Assembly (NCBI RefSeq): GCF_004331415.1
Contig: NZ_SJOP01000006.1
Location: forward strand, 1-64,000
Origin: Kosakonia quasisacchari
GTDB taxonomy: Bacteria > Pseudomonadota > Gammaproteobacteria > Enterobacterales > Enterobacteriaceae
Length of the DNA: 64,000 bases
Reading direction: 5' to 3'
In this document: positions 8,743 through 19,517 of the stretch, piece by piece
Numbering within the stretch: the first letter of the stretch is position 1
How the letters are laid out: every line of letters starts with the position of its first letter
Made by a program: the position numbers and the translations under genes
Notes under the pieces: model-generated
What the model saw: only the letters and a program-made list of their open reading frames with translations
Databases searched by the model: none
What the model was told of the DNA's origin: nothing

Positions 8743-10068
8743 TCAACCAGTTGAAATCGATACAGCATTTTGATGAGTACAGTTTATAAATTGAATTTTG
8801 TCTAAATAATCTGCCCAAACCTGCAACCACTTCTTGCACTCCTCATCATACTCATAAAGGTTATAAATCCCTTCGACGCCCCCTTTGGTATGCCCAAGCA
8901 CCGCCTCACCAACCTCTCGAGGACACTTAAGCCGAGATAACCCAGTCCTGACGGTTCTCCGAAGATCATGCGGTGTCCAGCTCGGTATATCTAACATCTG
9001 GCCGGATTCACGTAAGCGCCACGCATTCTCTGTCAGATACTTTTGCTGGATTGGTCGTCTTGTTCGTGTAGACGGGAAAAGGTAGGTATCCGAGTTGAGG
9101 CGGAGCACTTTAAGAAAGTTTACGGCTTGAGTGGATAACTGGACATAACGCTCAACACCTGTTTTAGTCTCGCGCAAGTGTATCGTACCCTTCTCCAGAT
9201 CAACATCCTTCCACGCCATGTTACAGACCTCTCCAGTACGGCAACCCGTCCACAAGGTCAGACGAAGCACGTTTTTGATTGTCGGTGAAAAGGCAGAACC
9301 CGGAAGCCACTGGAGAAACTTTTTAATCTCAGCTTCACTCAGCACACGCGTACCACGATTATTGGTAAGCTTGATTCGAGTCTGACGGAGGCTGGACTTT
9401 GCCAACAGCGCGGGATTAGCAAAGCTGGCATCAAAACGCCCCAGACCAATAGCGAACTCGTAGGCCAATGAGAGCTCCCTTAGAACGTTACCGGCTTGCA
9501 CTTTTGCGCCTCTGGCAACAATGCCATTAATAAGCGTAATCACGTCATTGCGTGTTATCTCAGCGGCATTACGATCGCTCAGCTTATCTACCGCATCGGC
9601 ATACAGTGTTCTGCGCACTTCATCCTGGCCTTTCTTCTTCCGGGCTCCCGGAATGATTTTGCCATCCTTAGTTTTGCGGTCCTCAATGCGCTCAGTCAGG
9701 TAGAGCTCAACTAATCCCTGCACAGTTAATTCAGGTACTTTGGCCTGTTCAGCCTCGATTGCACGAAGTTGTTTTTCCTGCTTGAGTTCTGATGCAGGAC
9801 ACCGACCTTCCTGACGGAGAAGCTTTAATTCGTTGAGTTTAAGGCGTGCAGCGGCGAGAGAAGTCTGCGGGAAGTTGCCAATTTTGACCTGAGCAAGTTT
9901 TCCAGTCACAGGGCTCGTGTAACGGTAGAAAAAAGACTTAACCCCAGTTGCACCGCAGGAGACGCGTAAACCGCGATTTTCGCCAATATCAGCTTTATCT
10001 TTGTCACCTGGCTTCATCATTTCTATCGCTTTAAACGACAGTGGCTTTGCCTCTTGTTTTCCTGCCAT
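8743..10068 (-). CDS. P4-type tyrosine integrase
   Basis: This 441-residue protein has an N-terminal arm-binding domain of the P4 integrase kind (LRVSCGATGVKSFFYRY region). The C-terminal catalytic domain shows Arg in GCRTGEV, HDLRR (His and second Arg), LGHTKG and a Tyr nucleophile in the IYNLYEY region. These are all the residues a tyrosine recombinase needs, so it is probably active. The start is ATG 10068, which has GGAG five bases upstream; a longer frame to 10098 has no ribosome site. It is transcribed away from mutS, and the 216-bp gap between their starts should hold the attachment site. No tRNA gene is adjacent, so the target is not the usual tRNA 3' end. Confidence 0.9.
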   Translation of the reverse strand: MAGKQEAKPLSFKAIEMMKPGDKDKADIGENRGLRVSCGATGVKSFFYRYTSPVTGKLAQVKIGNFPQTSLAAARLKLNELKLLRQEGRCPASELKQEKQLRAIEAEQAKVPELTVQGLVELYLTERIEDRKTKDGKIIPGARKKKGQDEVRRTLYADAVDKLSDRNAAEITRNDVITLINGIVARGAKVQAGNVLRELSLAYEFAIGLGRFDASFANPALLAKSSLRQTRIKLTNNRGTRVLSEAEIKKFLQWLPGSAFSPTIKNVLRLTLWTGCRTGEVCNMAWKDVDLEKGTIHLRETKTGVERYVQLSTQAVNFLKVLRLNSDTYLFPSTRTRRPIQQKYLTENAWRLRESGQMLDIPSWTPHDLRRTVRTGLSRLKCPREVGEAVLGHTKGGVEGIYNLYEYDEECKKWLQVWADYLDKIQFINCTHQNAVSISTG

Positions 10069-10161
10069 AAAGACTCCGTTATCATGCTCCCTACGCATTT
10101 ATGAAAAAAATGTAGGTTGTGCTGTAAGTAGCCATATTTTACCAGGCTATAGGTTGGCAAG

Positions 10162-10189
10162 CTACACTTTAACCTACATTTAAGTGTAG
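10162..10189. repeat. Inverted repeat between int and mutS
   Basis: CTACACTT (10162-10169) and AAGTGTAG (10182-10189) form a perfect 8-bp inverted repeat around 12 bases. An overlapping near-palindrome, CCTACATTTAAGTGTAGG, covers 10173-10190. The symmetry suits a dimeric DNA-binding protein such as an excisionase or repressor, or paired integrase arm sites. Confidence 0.5.
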
Positions 10190-10203
10190 GATTTCATGAG
10201 ATA

Positions 10204-10231
10204 CAATGAGACAAAGTGAAACTCAATGAGA
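10204..10231. repeat. Direct repeat CAATGAGA, candidate att core element
   Basis: CAATGAGA occurs at 10204-10211 and 10224-10231, 20 bases apart, just upstream of mutS. Further ATGAG words lie nearby (10196) and inverted (ACTCAT near 10248). The matching copy at the far island end would be outside the window, so the assignment as att is inference only. Confidence 0.3.
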
Positions 10232-10284
10232 ACAAAAAATATCACTAACTCATTAAAATTTAAGAAAATGGACATCATAAACTG

Positions 10285-12846
10285 ATGAGTACACAAGAGA
10301 ATTTCGACGCCCATACCCCAATGATGCAGCAGTATCTGAAGCTGAAAGCACAGCACCCGGATATTCTGCTGTTCTACCGTATGGGCGACTTCTACGAGCT
10401 GTTTTACGACGACGCTAAGCGCGCCTCGCAGCTGATGGACATTTCGCTGACCAAACGCGGCGCGTCTGCCGGTGAGCCGATTCCGATGGCAGGGGTGCCG
10501 TATCATGCGGTGGAAAACTATCTGGCGAAGCTGGTGAGCCTGGGTGAATCGGTGGCGATTTGCGAGCAGATCGGCGATCCGGCCACCAGCAAAGGGCCGG
10601 TAGAGCGCAAAGTGGTGCGCATTGTCACCCCCGGCACCATCAGCGATGAAGCGCTGTTGCAGGAGCGCCAGGACAACCTTCTCGCCGCCATCTGGCAGGA
10701 CAGCAAAGGCTTTGGCTACGCAACGCTGGATATCAGTTCCGGGCGTTTTCGCGTTAGTGAACCAGCGGATCGCGACACGATGGCCGCCGAGCTGCAACGC
10801 ACCAATCCGGCAGAATTGCTCTATGCGGAAGATTTTGCGGAAACCGCGCTGATTGAAGGCCGCCGTGGTTTGCGCCGACGCCCGCTGTGGGAGTTCGAAA
10901 TCGACACCGCGCGCCAGCAGTTGAATATGCAGTTCGGCACACGCGACCTGGTCGGTTTTGGCGTCGAGAACGCGCCGCGCGGCCTGTGCGCCGCCGGTTG
11001 CCTGCTGCAATATGTGAAAGACACGCAGCGCACCGCCCTGCCGCATATTCGTTCCATCACCATGGAGCGCCAGCAGGACACCATCATTATGGATGCCGCG
11101 ACGCGCCGAAATCTGGAGATCACCCAGAACCTGGCAGGCGGTGTCGAAAACACGCTGGCGTCGGTGCTCGACTGTACCGTTACACCAATGGGCAGCCGCA
11201 TGCTCAAACGCTGGCTACATATGCCGGTGCGCGATACGAAAGTGCTGACCGAGCGCCAGCAAACCATCAGCGCGTTGCAGGAACACACCGGCGAGCTACA
11301 ACCGGTGCTGCGCCAGGTGGGCGATCTGGAGCGTATTCTGGCGCGACTCGCGCTGCGTACTGCCCGTCCGCGCGATCTGGCGCGTATGCGTTACGCTTTC
11401 CAGCAATTACCGGAACTGCGCAGCCAACTGGCGGATATCGACAGCGCACCGGTACAGGCGCTGCGTGAAAAAATGGGCGAGTTTGTCGAGTTACGCGAAC
11501 TGCTGGAGCGCGCCATCATTGAAGCGCCACCGGTACTGGTGCGCGACGGCGGCGTCATTGCGCCGGGTTATAACGCCGAGCTGGATGAGTGGCGCGGGCT
11601 GGCTGATGGCGCGACCGATTATCTCGACCGACTGGAGATCCGCGAACGTGAGCGGCTTGGGCTGGATACGCTGAAAGTGGGCTATAACGCTGTCCACGGC
11701 TACTTCATCCAGATCAGCCGTGGGCAAAGCCACCTGGCACCGATTCATTATGTCCGCCGCCAAACGCTGAAAAACGCTGAGCGCTACATCATTCCGGAAC
11801 TGAAAGAGTACGAAGACAAAGTTCTGACTTCAAAAGGCAAAGCGCTGGCGCTGGAAAAACAGCTTTATGACGAACTGTTCGACCTGCTGATGCCGCATCT
11901 GGCGGATTTGCAGCAGAGCGCCTCGGCGCTGGCTGAACTGGATGTTCTGGTCAACCTGGCGGAACGTGCTTATACCCTAAATTACTGCTGCCCGACCTTT
12001 AGCGAAAAACCGGGCATTCGCATTAGCGAAGGGCGTCACCCGGTGGTTGAGCAAGTGCTGAAAGAGCCGTTTATCGCCAACCCGCTGAACCTGTCGCCGC
12101 AGCGGCGGATGTTGATCATCACCGGCCCGAATATGGGCGGTAAAAGTACCTATATGCGCCAGACCGCGCTGATTGCTCTGCTGGCCTATATCGGCAGCTA
12201 TGTTCCGGCGCAAAAAGTGGAGATCGGGCCAATCGATCGCATCTTTACCCGCGTCGGCGCAGCGGATGATCTGGCCAGCGGGCGCTCCACATTTATGGTG
12301 GAGATGACCGAAACCGCGAACATCCTGCATAACGCCACGGAAAACAGCCTGGTACTGATGGACGAAATTGGCCGCGGGACATCGACGTATGATGGTCTGT
12401 CGCTGGCGTGGGCATGTGCGGAGAATCTGGCGAATAAGATCAAAGCGTTGACGCTGTTTGCCACCCACTATTTCGAGCTGACTCAGTTGCCGGAAAAAAT
12501 GGAAGGCGTGGCGAATGTGCATCTCGATGCGCTGGAGCACGGCGATACGATTGCCTTTATGCACAGCGTGCAGGATGGTGCGGCCAGCAAAAGTTACGGC
12601 CTGGCGGTCGCCGCGCTGGCGGGTGTACCCAAAGAGGTGATCAAGCGGGCGCGCGGTAAATTGCGCGAGCTGGAAAGCCTGTCGCCGAGCGCGGCAGCCA
12701 CACAGATCGACGGCACGCAAATGTCACTGCTGGCCGCACCAGAAGAGACAAACCCGGCGGTTGAAGCGCTGGAAAACCTCGATCCGGACAGCTTAACGCC
12801 GCGCCAGGCGCTGGAGTGGATCTACCGTCTGAAAAACCTGCTGTAA
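10285..12846 (+). CDS. mutS: DNA mismatch recognition ATPase MutS
   Basis: The protein has 853 residues, the E. coli length. MutS recognises mismatches and small loops and recruits MutL, which activates MutH (encoded later in this window). The mismatch-probing Phe36 and Glu38 are present in GDFYELF. Walker [10 protein letters not shown] lies near 614, with the [11 protein letters not shown]alker B/signature region and the FATHYFELT switch after it. The C-terminal tetramerisation segment ([12 protein letters not shown]) is intact. The protein looks functional, but its upstream region is island DNA rather than the usual enteric intergenic sequence, so its expression may differ. Confidence 0.98.
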   Translation: MSTQENFDAHTPMMQQYLKLKAQHPDILLFYRMGDFYELFYDDAKRASQLMDISLTKRGASAGEPIPMAGVPYHAVENYLAKLVSLGESVAICEQIGDPATSKGPVERKVVRIVTPGTISDEALLQERQDNLLAAIWQDSKGFGYATLDISSGRFRVSEPADRDTMAAELQRTNPAELLYAEDFAETALIEGRRGLRRRPLWEFEIDTARQQLNMQFGTRDLVGFGVENAPRGLCAAGCLLQYVKDTQRTALPHIRSITMERQQDTIIMDAATRRNLEITQNLAGGVENTLASVLDCTVTPMGSRMLKRWLHMPVRDTKVLTERQQTISALQEHTGELQPVLRQVGDLERILARLALRTARPRDLARMRYAFQQLPELRSQLADIDSAPVQALREKMGEFVELRELLERAIIEAPPVLVRDGGVIAPGYNAELDEWRGLADGATDYLDRLEIRERERLGLDTLKVGYNAVHGYFIQISRGQSHLAPIHYVRRQTLKNAERYIIPELKEYEDKVLTSKGKALALEKQLYDELFDLLMPHLADLQQSASALAELDVLVNLAERAYTLNYCCPTFSEKPGIRISEGRHPVVEQVLKEPFIANPLNLSPQRRMLIITGPNMGGKSTYMRQTALIALLAYIGSYVPAQKVEIGPIDRIFTRVGAADDLASGRSTFMVEMTETANILHNATENSLVLMDEIGRGTSTYDGLSLAWACAENLANKIKALTLFATHYFELTQLPEKMEGVANVHLDALEHGDTIAFMHSVQDGAASKSYGLAVAALAGVPKEVIKRARGKLRELESLSPSAAATQIDGTQMSLLAAPEETNPAVEALENLDPDSLTPRQALEWIYRLKNLL

Positions 12847-12852
12847 CACCTC

Positions 12853-12879
12853 TTCCCTCTCCCTGAACGGGAGAGGGAA
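12853..12879. terminator. Perfect 11-bp hairpin just after mutS
   Basis: TTCCCTCTCCC (12853-12863) pairs perfectly with GGGAGAGGGAA (12869-12879) around a TGAAC loop, 7 bases after the mutS stop. The following T-run is short (ATTTCACTT). It probably ends mutS transcription. CCCTCTCCC/GGGAGAGGG pairs are also common as dispersed intergenic elements in enteric genomes. Confidence 0.7.
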
Positions 12880-13147
12880 TTTCACTTATTCGCCAGCCAC
12901 GGCGACGTTTCCGGCACCGGCGGTGCAGTATCAAAACCTTGCGACGTCATGCGAAACGCTCGTCTGGAACGGTGCCGCAGTTCGCGATGACCAGGCTGAA
13001 CCGTCGCCCAGCCACCTTTTACCGGCGATCACTCGCCTGGATGGACATAGGATGTTTCGCGCCTTATTGACGGTGCCGATCCATTTACGTGCAGATTTTG
13101 AATGCCGCGTTTTCAGGCCGTTTAAGTGCGCAACGATGCATTAAGCG
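12880..13147. other. mutS to LysR spacer with an orphan open frame
   Basis: On the minus strand a 48-codon open frame runs from about 13028 to a TGA at 12882-12884. It ends TSPWLANK and contains GHRELRHRSRRAF, and its only ATG is at 12950. It reads like the last part of a decayed gene but may be chance in GC-rich DNA. I see no promoter or RNA motif. Confidence 0.35.
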
Positions 13148-14035
13148 CTAAGCCAGACGAGCACGCAAAAAATCAACAAACGCGCGGACTTTGGCCGGAA
13201 GATGCGGTGCATCCGCATAGACGGCATACACGCCCTGCTGTGCGAAGCGGTATGCCGGTAACAGATGAACAAGCTGGTGACTGCCCAGCGCCGTTTGCAC
13301 CAGCCACAGCGGTAACAACGCCACGCCGCAACCGGCCAACGCGAATTCCATTAACGCTTGCGCGCTATCTGCGGATAAACGTGCAGGCGTGGTGATGTCC
13401 AGCGTTTCGCTGTGCCCGTGGGCATCGGTAACTTGCCAGCGCAGCGGTGCGGTTAAGCGCTCGTGAATGATCCACTCCGCTTGTGCCAGCGATTGCAGCG
13501 AAGTCACAGGATGGGCGCTCAGCCATTCGGGCGTTGCCACTGGCACAATCGCGAAGCGGGAGATCAATGCTGCGTGATAGCGCGAATCTGCCAGCGATCC
13601 TAAGCGGATCGCCACATCAAAACGTTCTGAAATCAAATCATTATGCTGAGACGACGCCACATGGCGGATACGCAAACCAGGATGCAACTTTGCAAACGCC
13701 GCCAGCGCTGGCACTACAACCTTTGCGCCATACTCCGGTGTGCTGGTGATCCGCAACTCGCCGCATAACCCGACGTGGCTCGCCCGGACATCATCTTGCA
13801 AGGTCTCTGCAGCGTTGAGCAACTCAACACCGCGCTGGTAAAACAAACTGCCCGCATCGGTTAGCGTTAACCGCCGCGTTGAGCGCAGCAATAAGGTGAC
13901 GCCAAGTTCGTTTTCCAGTTGGCGGATATTGAAGCTGACCACTGCTTTCGTTTGCCCAAGCGCGGCGGCGGCTGCGGTGAAACTGCCGGTATCGACCACG
14001 GCAACAAAGATAGCCATACGCGATAAATTGAGCAT
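13148..14035 (-). CDS. LysR-type transcriptional regulator of the divergent exporter
   Basis: This 295-residue protein has an N-terminal winged helix-turn-helix (GSFTAAAAALGQTKAVVSFN, residues about 16-35) and a LysR substrate-binding domain of the CrgA-like subgroup. The start is ATG 14035, with GGAA five bases upstream; the longer frame to 14086 lacks a ribosome site. It is transcribed away from the MFS gene, 107 bp apart, the usual layout for a LysR regulator that controls its neighbour. The effector is unknown. This module is absent from the K-12 mutS-rpoS interval. Confidence 0.88.
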   Translation of the reverse strand: MLNLSRMAIFVAVVDTGSFTAAAAALGQTKAVVSFNIRQLENELGVTLLLRSTRRLTLTDAGSLFYQRGVELLNAAETLQDDVRASHVGLCGELRITSTPEYGAKVVVPALAAFAKLHPGLRIRHVASSQHNDLISERFDVAIRLGSLADSRYHAALISRFAIVPVATPEWLSAHPVTSLQSLAQAEWIIHERLTAPLRWQVTDAHGHSETLDITTPARLSADSAQALMEFALAGCGVALLPLWLVQTALGSHQLVHLLPAYRFAQQGVYAVYADAPHLPAKVRAFVDFLRARLA

Positions 14036-14142
14036 CGGGTTTCCATCATTGTAAAAATAATTTTGACAGTATATCGCCCGACACACCGTTTATCCCGCCC
14101 CATCGCCCCGCTACATTACGCCTCCACACTGGAGGATAGAAA

Positions 14143-15351
14143 ATGGTGTATCGCAACAAGGTCGTGGTGGTGTATCTGCTGGGCTTTTTTCTAGACTTAA
14201 TCAACATGTTTATTGCCAGCGTGGCGTTTCCGGCGATGGCGGTTAGCTTGCAAGCTTCTGTTTCTACGCTGGCATGGGTCAGCAACGGGTATATCGCCGG
14301 TTTAACGCTGGCGATCCCGTTTAGTGCGCGGCTAACCAGACGCTTTGGCGCACGACGGATCTTTATCTTTTCACTGATTGTATTCAGCACGGCGGCGATG
14401 GCGGCAGGCTGCGCCAACTCTGCCGGGAACCTCATTTTCTGGCGTGTGCTGCAAGGCATGGGCGGCGGGCTGCTGATACCGGTGGGGCAAGCGTTAACCT
14501 GGCAGCAATTTAAACCCCATGAACGCGCCAAAGTCTCATCCGCTGTGATGCTGGTCGCGCTGCTGGCTCCCGCCTGCTCGCCGGCGATCGGTGGTGTGCT
14601 GGTACAGTCTTTTAGTTGGCGCTGGATTTTTTTCGCCACGCTGCCTGTTGCGCTGTTAACGCTGCTGCTCGCGTGCATCTGGCTAAAAGACGAGCCAGTG
14701 GCAAGCGGGTCGTCGCGGCTGCTGCACCTATCCTTACTGCGCAATTCGCTGCTGCGCTTCGCTATGCTGATTTATCTCTGCGTGCCGGGGATGTTCATCG
14801 GTGTGAGTGTGGTAGGCATGTTTTATTTGCAGCGCATCGCCGGGATGTCGCCCGCAATGACCGGCGCGTTAATGATCCCGTGGTCGCTGGCGTCTTTCGC
14901 CGCGATCTGTTTTAGCGGCCGTTATTTCAACCGCCTTGGCCCGCGACCATTAATCATCACTGGCTGTTTATTGCAGGCTGTTGGGATCCTGATGTTGACG
15001 GGGGTTACGCCACAGACGCCTGCCAGTGTCGCTATCGCGGCATTTACGCTGATGGGTGCAGGTGGGAGTTTGTGCAGCAGCACCGCGCAAAGCAGTGCCT
15101 TCTTGACGATTACCCATCATGAGATGCCCGATGCCAGCGCGCTGTGGAATCTTAACCGGCAACTGAGTTTTTTCCTCGGGACAACCTTGCTGGCGTTCGT
15201 ATTGAGCACGTTACAGCATCTGTTTCCCCCCTTACTGGCCTGGCGCGGCACGTTTATTACCGCCGCCGCCTTTTCCTTGTTACCGCTGGTGGCCGCCCTG
15301 CGGCTGAATAACCAACAAACACTGCACTATCTGCATCAGGAGAAACCATGA
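14143..15351 (+). CDS. Major facilitator superfamily exporter
   Basis: This 402-residue protein has many hydrophobic helices, probably twelve. It shows typical drug-exporter marks: RLTRRFGARR in the loop between helices 2 and 3, the RVLQGMGGGLLIPVGQAL stretch on helix 4 and a motif C-like APACSPAIGG near helix 5. These suggest proton-driven efflux of a small compound, similar to EmrB/DHA2 relatives but shorter. The ATG is preceded by GGAGGATAGAAA. A TTGACA at 14063-14068 may be its -35 box. The stop codon overlaps the next start (ATGA), so the two are coupled. The substrate is unknown. Confidence 0.85.
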   Translation: MVYRNKVVVVYLLGFFLDLINMFIASVAFPAMAVSLQASVSTLAWVSNGYIAGLTLAIPFSARLTRRFGARRIFIFSLIVFSTAAMAAGCANSAGNLIFWRVLQGMGGGLLIPVGQALTWQQFKPHERAKVSSAVMLVALLAPACSPAIGGVLVQSFSWRWIFFATLPVALLTLLLACIWLKDEPVASGSSRLLHLSLLRNSLLRFAMLIYLCVPGMFIGVSVVGMFYLQRIAGMSPAMTGALMIPWSLASFAAICFSGRYFNRLGPRPLIITGCLLQAVGILMLTGVTPQTPASVAIAAFTLMGAGGSLCSSTAQSSAFLTITHHEMPDASALWNLNRQLSFFLGTTLLAFVLSTLQHLFPPLLAWRGTFITAAAFSLLPLVAALRLNNQQTLHYLHQEKP

Positions 15352-15713
15352 AGCCCTATATCAGTGAAATTATGGAGGCACATATCGCCATCGAAAACTG
15401 GCTCAGCCAGGGTGAAGGTGAGCTGGAGGCACTGATGGCACGCTTTGCCGAAAACTTTTCCATGGTGACGCTTTCCGGCACATCTTTGGACTACGCGGCG
15501 CTTGCCGGTTTTTTCCAGGAGCAACGCGGTGGCCGTGCGGGGCTGAAGATTGTTGTCGATAACATCGAACCGCTGGCGGAGTGGGATGCGGGTGCGGTAA
15601 TAAGTTACCGGGAAACGCAAGGCGAGCATGTGCGCTGGTCAACGGTGGTGTTTCAATTACAGCAAGGGCGCGTGTTGTGGCGTCATTTGCATGAGACGGC
15701 TCAGGCAACGTAA
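15348..15713 (+). CDS. NTF2-like (SnoaL/DUF4440 type) small protein
   Basis: This 121-residue protein starts within the stop codon of the MFS gene. Its pattern of an N-terminal helix, a FSMVTLSG strand segment and a C-terminal sheet with WSTVVFQLQQGRVLWRHLH fits the cone-shaped NTF2-like fold. Such proteins may bind or isomerise small molecules. Coupling to an exporter suggests it handles the same compound. Family membership is judged by eye. Confidence 0.7.
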   Translation: MKPYISEIMEAHIAIENWLSQGEGELEALMARFAENFSMVTLSGTSLDYAALAGFFQEQRGGRAGLKIVVDNIEPLAEWDAGAVISYRETQGEHVRWSTVVFQLQQGRVLWRHLHETAQAT

Positions 15714-15730
15714 CGGCAACAAGCAAAGAA

Positions 15731-15762
15731 AAAAGGCCGCGTCATCTGCGAGCGGCCTTTTT
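15731..15762. terminator. Bidirectional terminator between the NTF2-like gene and rpoS
   Basis: AAAAGGCCGC (15731-15740) and GCGGCCTTTTT (15752-15762) form a stem with an 11-base loop. A-runs on the left and T-runs on the right allow it to work for both convergent genes. Confidence 0.85.
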
Positions 15763-15777
15763 GTCGTGAAATGATGC

Positions 15778-16770
15778 TTATTCGCGGAACAGCGCTTCGA
15801 TATTCAGCCCCTGTGTCTGCAGGATTTCACGCAGACGACGCAGACCTTCAACCTGAATCTGGCGAACACGTTCACGCGTGAGACCAATTTCACGGCCCAC
15901 ATCTTCCAGTGTCGCCGCTTCATAACCCAGCAGACCGAAACGACGCGCCAGCACTTCACGCTGTTTGGCGTTCAGTTCGAACAGCCATTTTACGATGCTT
16001 TGTTTCATATCATCGTCTTGCGTGGTGTCTTCCGGACCGTTGTCTTTCTCATCGGCCAGAATATCCAGCAGCGCTTTTTCAGAATCACCGCCCAGCGGCG
16101 TATCAACTGAGGTAATGCGCTCGTTGAGACGCAGCATGCGGCTGACATCATCAACAGGCTTATCCAGCTGTTCGGCAATCTCTTCTGCGCTCGGTTCGTG
16201 GTCCAGCTTATGGGACAACTCGCGTGCAGTACGCAGATAGACGTTCAGCTCTTTAACAATGTGGATTGGCAGACGAATAGTACGGGTTTGGTTCATGATT
16301 GCCCGTTCAATAGTCTGACGGATCCACCAGGTGGCATACGTTGAGAAACGGAACCCGCGTTCCGGGTCAAATTTCTCAACGGCGCGGATCAGCCCAAGAT
16401 TACCCTCTTCAATCAGATCCAACAGCGCCAGACCACGATTGCTATAACGACGGGCAATTTTCACCACCAGACGCAGGTTACTTTCGATCATGCGACGGCG
16501 AGAGGCTACATCACCACGTAGCGCACGGCGTGCGAAATAGACTTCTTCTTCGGCCGTTAAGAGTGGGGAGTACCCAATTTCCCCAAGGTACAGCTGAGTC
16601 GCGTCTAAAACACGCTGGGTGGCACCCTGCGACAACAGCTCCTCTTCAGCCAGGTCGTTATCACTGGGTTCCTCTTCTACTAAGGCTTTCTCATCAAAAG
16701 CCTCTACTCCGTTCTCATCAAATTCCGCGTCTTCATTTAAATCATGAACTTTCAGCGTATTCTGACTCAT
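15778..16770 (-). CDS. rpoS: Stationary-phase sigma factor RpoS
   Basis: The start [10 protein letters not shown] at 16770 gives 330 residues, the exact E. coli length. Sigma regions 1.2 to 4.2 are complete: region 2 includes the [14 protein letters not shown] segment, and region 4 ends with [20 protein letters not shown]. RpoS directs RNA polymerase to general stress and stationary-phase promoters. There is no internal stop or deletion, although rpoS is often mutated in laboratory strains. The frame is open to 16821, but those codons lie in the leader. By analogy with E. coli the main promoter lies inside nlpD, giving a long leader that is a target for DsrA, RprA and ArcZ. Confidence 0.97.
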   Translation of the reverse strand: MSQNTLKVHDLNEDAEFDENGVEAFDEKALVEEEPSDNDLAEEELLSQGATQRVLDATQLYLGEIGYSPLLTAEEEVYFARRALRGDVASRRRMIESNLRLVVKIARRYSNRGLALLDLIEEGNLGLIRAVEKFDPERGFRFSTYATWWIRQTIERAIMNQTRTIRLPIHIVKELNVYLRTARELSHKLDHEPSAEEIAEQLDKPVDDVSRMLRLNERITSVDTPLGGDSEKALLDILADEKDNGPEDTTQDDDMKQSIVKWLFELNAKQREVLARRFGLLGYEAATLEDVGREIGLTRERVRQIQVEGLRRLREILQTQGLNIEALFRE

Positions 16771-16895
16771 AAGGTGGCTCCTACCCGTGATCCCTGGGCA
16801 AAGCACCTGAAGACTACTCATTTCGCCGGCTGCAGCGGCATCTGCGCACGCTGCAACAGCTCAAATGGGGAGCACTTCATCCACTTTGCACCGAT

Positions 16896-18020
16896 TTATC
16901 GCTGCGGCAAATAACGCAGCGGGTTTACGGATTTCCCCTTGTAACGAATTTCAAAATGCAAGCGTGTAGAACTGGTTCCGGTGCTACCCATGGTAGCGAT
17001 TTTTTGCCCCGCCTTAACTTCTTGTTGTTCCCGGACCAGCATTGTGTCGTTATGGGCGTAGGCACTCAGGTAATCATCGTTGTGTTTTATGATGATCAAA
17101 TTACCGTAACCGCGCAGTGCGTTACCGGCATATACAACGCGCCCATCTGCGGTCGCGACGATAGCCTGTCCTTTACTGCCCGCAATATCGACACCTTTAT
17201 TGCCACCTTCGGTCGCAGAGAAGTTGTCGATAACGTTGCCCTCAGTCGGCCAGCGCCATGAAGCAATCGGCGAGCTGGTTGATGTACTGCTGGCAGTCGG
17301 TTCGGTTGAGCTTACAGAAGGAGCCGTAACAGGCGCTGTGACGATCGTCGCAGGCTTATTGTTCGGCAACATTTTGTTAGCACTTTGTTCACCTGAATCC
17401 TCAGAATACGTAATTGTCGGTTTCGAAGCAACCACTACGGTTGAATTTTGCGCAGGTTTTGAGACGATTCCTTGCGCAGAAGCATCAGCCCGAGTTATGG
17501 CGTTACCACCAGTAATTGGCGTACCGGATGCGTTGCCAACCTGTAATGTTTGCCCGACTTCCAGACTGTACGGCGCGGCAACATTATTACGCTGCGCGAG
17601 ATCACGGAAATCGTTCCCGGTGATCCACGCGATATAAAACAGCGTATCGCCACGCTTAACGGTGTATGTGCTGCCGCCGGTGTAGCTGCCTTTCGGAATA
17701 TTGCCATACTGGCGGTTATAGACGATATGACCATTCATCGTCTGAACTGGCTGTTGTGCGACAGGCTGGATCTGCGTCGGCTGAACGGCAGGACGCTGTA
17801 CCGGCTGAATTTGCGGTTGTTGCGCGGACGTACCAAGTTTTGGCGGCGGCGTGATTAACATACCGGAACTGGAATTATTACTGCTGGCGCTCTTCATGCC
17901 GCCAACGGAACTGACCGGGGCCGGAGCATTAGTGGAATTTGAACACCCTGCCAGCCAAAGTGAAACCAGCGACAATGCCGCCACACGGCTTACGGTTAAT
18001 TTTGGGCTTCCCGCGCTCAT
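16896..18020 (-). CDS. nlpD: NlpD, LysM lipoprotein activator of amidase AmiC
   Basis: This 374-residue protein has a lipoprotein signal ending LAGC (Cys26). A Pro/Gln-rich linker with QPVQ-like repeats follows, then a LysM domain ([14 protein letters not shown]) and a C-terminal LytM/M23 domain. The LytM domain lacks the full set of zinc ligands, as in other NlpD proteins, so it activates instead of cutting. Its partner AmiC is encoded at 35788-37041. It is slightly shorter than E. coli NlpD because of differences in the linker. It lies upstream of rpoS and probably contains the main rpoS promoter. Confidence 0.96.
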   Translation of the reverse strand: MSAGSPKLTVSRVAALSLVSLWLAGCSNSTNAPAPVSSVGGMKSASSNNSSSGMLITPPPKLGTSAQQPQIQPVQRPAVQPTQIQPVAQQPVQTMNGHIVYNRQYGNIPKGSYTGGSTYTVKRGDTLFYIAWITGNDFRDLAQRNNVAAPYSLEVGQTLQVGNASGTPITGGNAITRADASAQGIVSKPAQNSTVVVASKPTITYSEDSGEQSANKMLPNNKPATIVTAPVTAPSVSSTEPTASSTSTSSPIASWRWPTEGNVIDNFSATEGGNKGVDIAGSKGQAIVATADGRVVYAGNALRGYGNLIIIKHNDDYLSAYAHNDTMLVREQQEVKAGQKIATMGSTGTSSTRLHFEIRYKGKSVNPLRYLPQR

Positions 18021-18135
18021 TTATCCCCCAACAATATGTAAATTACCAATGACTTAAAGATAACCGCGAACGTTTACGGCAAATGTGCTCACCATACGCT
18101 GTTATTGCCTGAAAAACCCAGGAAAACTCTGTTTC

Positions 18136-19497
<1,362 letters not shown>

Positions 19498-19517
<20 letters not shown>

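Larger units (their letters stand above)
10069..10284. promoter_or_regulatory. Divergent int/mutS control region and probable attachment site
   Basis: These 216 bases carry both divergent 5' ends and the island-chromosome junction. They are AT-rich, unlike mutS. Repeats stand out: ATGTAGGTT at 10110-10118 with its inverse AACCTACAT at 10171-10179; CTACACTT and AAGTGTAG flanking 12 bases at 10162-10189; and CAATGAGA twice, 20 bases apart. The first two sets resemble arm-type or operator sites, and the last could be part of a crossover core. On the minus strand a TAAAAT near 10134-10139 could be an int -10 box. For mutS I see no convincing sigma-70 promoter and only a weak GGA 13 bases before the ATG. 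Confidence 0.5.
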
